Below are positions 13,548 to 13,673 of a stretch of 13,673 nucleotides of DNA, piece after piece; within the stretch, counting starts at the first letter, position 1, and every line of letters starts with the position of its first letter. Source of the stretch: an uncultured Oscillospiraceae bacterium (GTDB lineage Bacteria > Bacillota > Clostridia > Oscillospirales > Acutalibacteraceae). The notes beneath the pieces were generated by a model. That model was not told where the DNA came from. It saw only the letters and a list, made by a program, of their open reading frames with translations, and did not search any database. The translations under genes and the position numbers were made by a program. The stretch is from the NCBI GenBank assembly GCA_905193585.1, contig CAJJPG010000040.1, positions 1 to 13,673 of the forward strand. Direction: 5' to 3'.

Positions 13548-13673
13548 CGAAATCCGAAAGGATTTGCGAACCTTGAAAACCGAATAAAGTAGTTCAGGTG
13601 ATTTCGTATAGTACATACTACGCTCGTCCGAGATGTTTCGCTATTTTGTATATCGACCAGCCGTCTTTTAAAC
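13548..13673 (+). ncRNA. Transcribed leader, possibly of an rRNA operon
   Basis: No coding frame of note follows the strong promoter. GAACCTTGAAAACCGAATAA (13568-13587) resembles the boxA-type sequence (CTTTGAAAACTGAATA-like) found in Firmicute rRNA leaders and 16S-23S spacers. AAATCC-GAAA-GGATTT (13550-13565) forms a hairpin with a GNRA loop; CGAAATC (13548-13554) could instead pair with GATTTCG (13600-13606). The window ends before any 16S sequence, so the identity is an inference. Confidence 0.4.

Noticed and set aside
13548..13673. CRISPR leader or repeat at the window end
   Set aside because: No direct repeat with regular spacing is present. The motifs fit an rRNA leader better.

Overview
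The window reads as chromosomal DNA of an anaerobic, fibre-degrading Firmicute of the Ruminococcus type (Clostridia). The grounds are a Gram-positive style 5S rRNA, strong Shine-Dalgarno sites, a dockerin, several GH5 glycanases, and surface proteins with lipoprotein or single-helix membrane anchors. No species can be named from sequence alone. All recognisable genes are on the + strand.

Layout. 1-139: 3' part of a 5S rRNA and its terminator. 140-2999: a gene with a broken 5' end for a membrane-anchored protein made of carbohydrate-binding-like beta modules. 2996-4189: a GH5 lipoprotein. 4250-5149: a GH5 enzyme with no export signal. 5199-9407: one 1402-codon reading frame for a secreted multimodular GH5 protein, interrupted by a single in-frame TGA at 6894-6896. 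9410-10639: a GH37 trehalase-like enzyme with no export signal. 10632-10946: a small secreted protein with one clear dockerin repeat. 10977-11023: probable terminator. 11042-11277: a decayed GH13 remnant. 11401-11463: a repeated inverted-site operator and a near-consensus promoter. 11495-12958: an AlbA_2/Schlafen-type regulator. 12981-13022: terminator. 13023-13516: poorly coding DNA and one small ORF. 13513-13673: a strong promoter with a GC-rich discriminator and a boxA-like leader, perhaps the start of another rRNA operon.

The genes from about 310 to 10946 are closely spaced or overlap (4 nt at 2996, 2 nt gap at 9408, 8 nt overlap at 10632), so they look like one operon. Its theme is beta-glucan or related glycan use. 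It has a surface binding protein, three GH5 enzymes placed in three compartments (secreted, lipid-anchored, cytoplasmic), a cytoplasmic glucosidase-like enzyme and a stand-alone dockerin. The anchored protein and the large GH5 share at least two module types, which suggests they act on the same substrate. No transporter is present.

Three disruptions stand out: the likely frameshift near 455, the TGA at 6894 and the frameshift near 11095-11101. Two of them are in homopolymer runs, so sequencing error and true gene decay must be told apart. The best candidates for something undescribed are the compartment-split GH5 set with its shared modules and tandem 225-residue repeats, and the regulator with its palindromic operator array.
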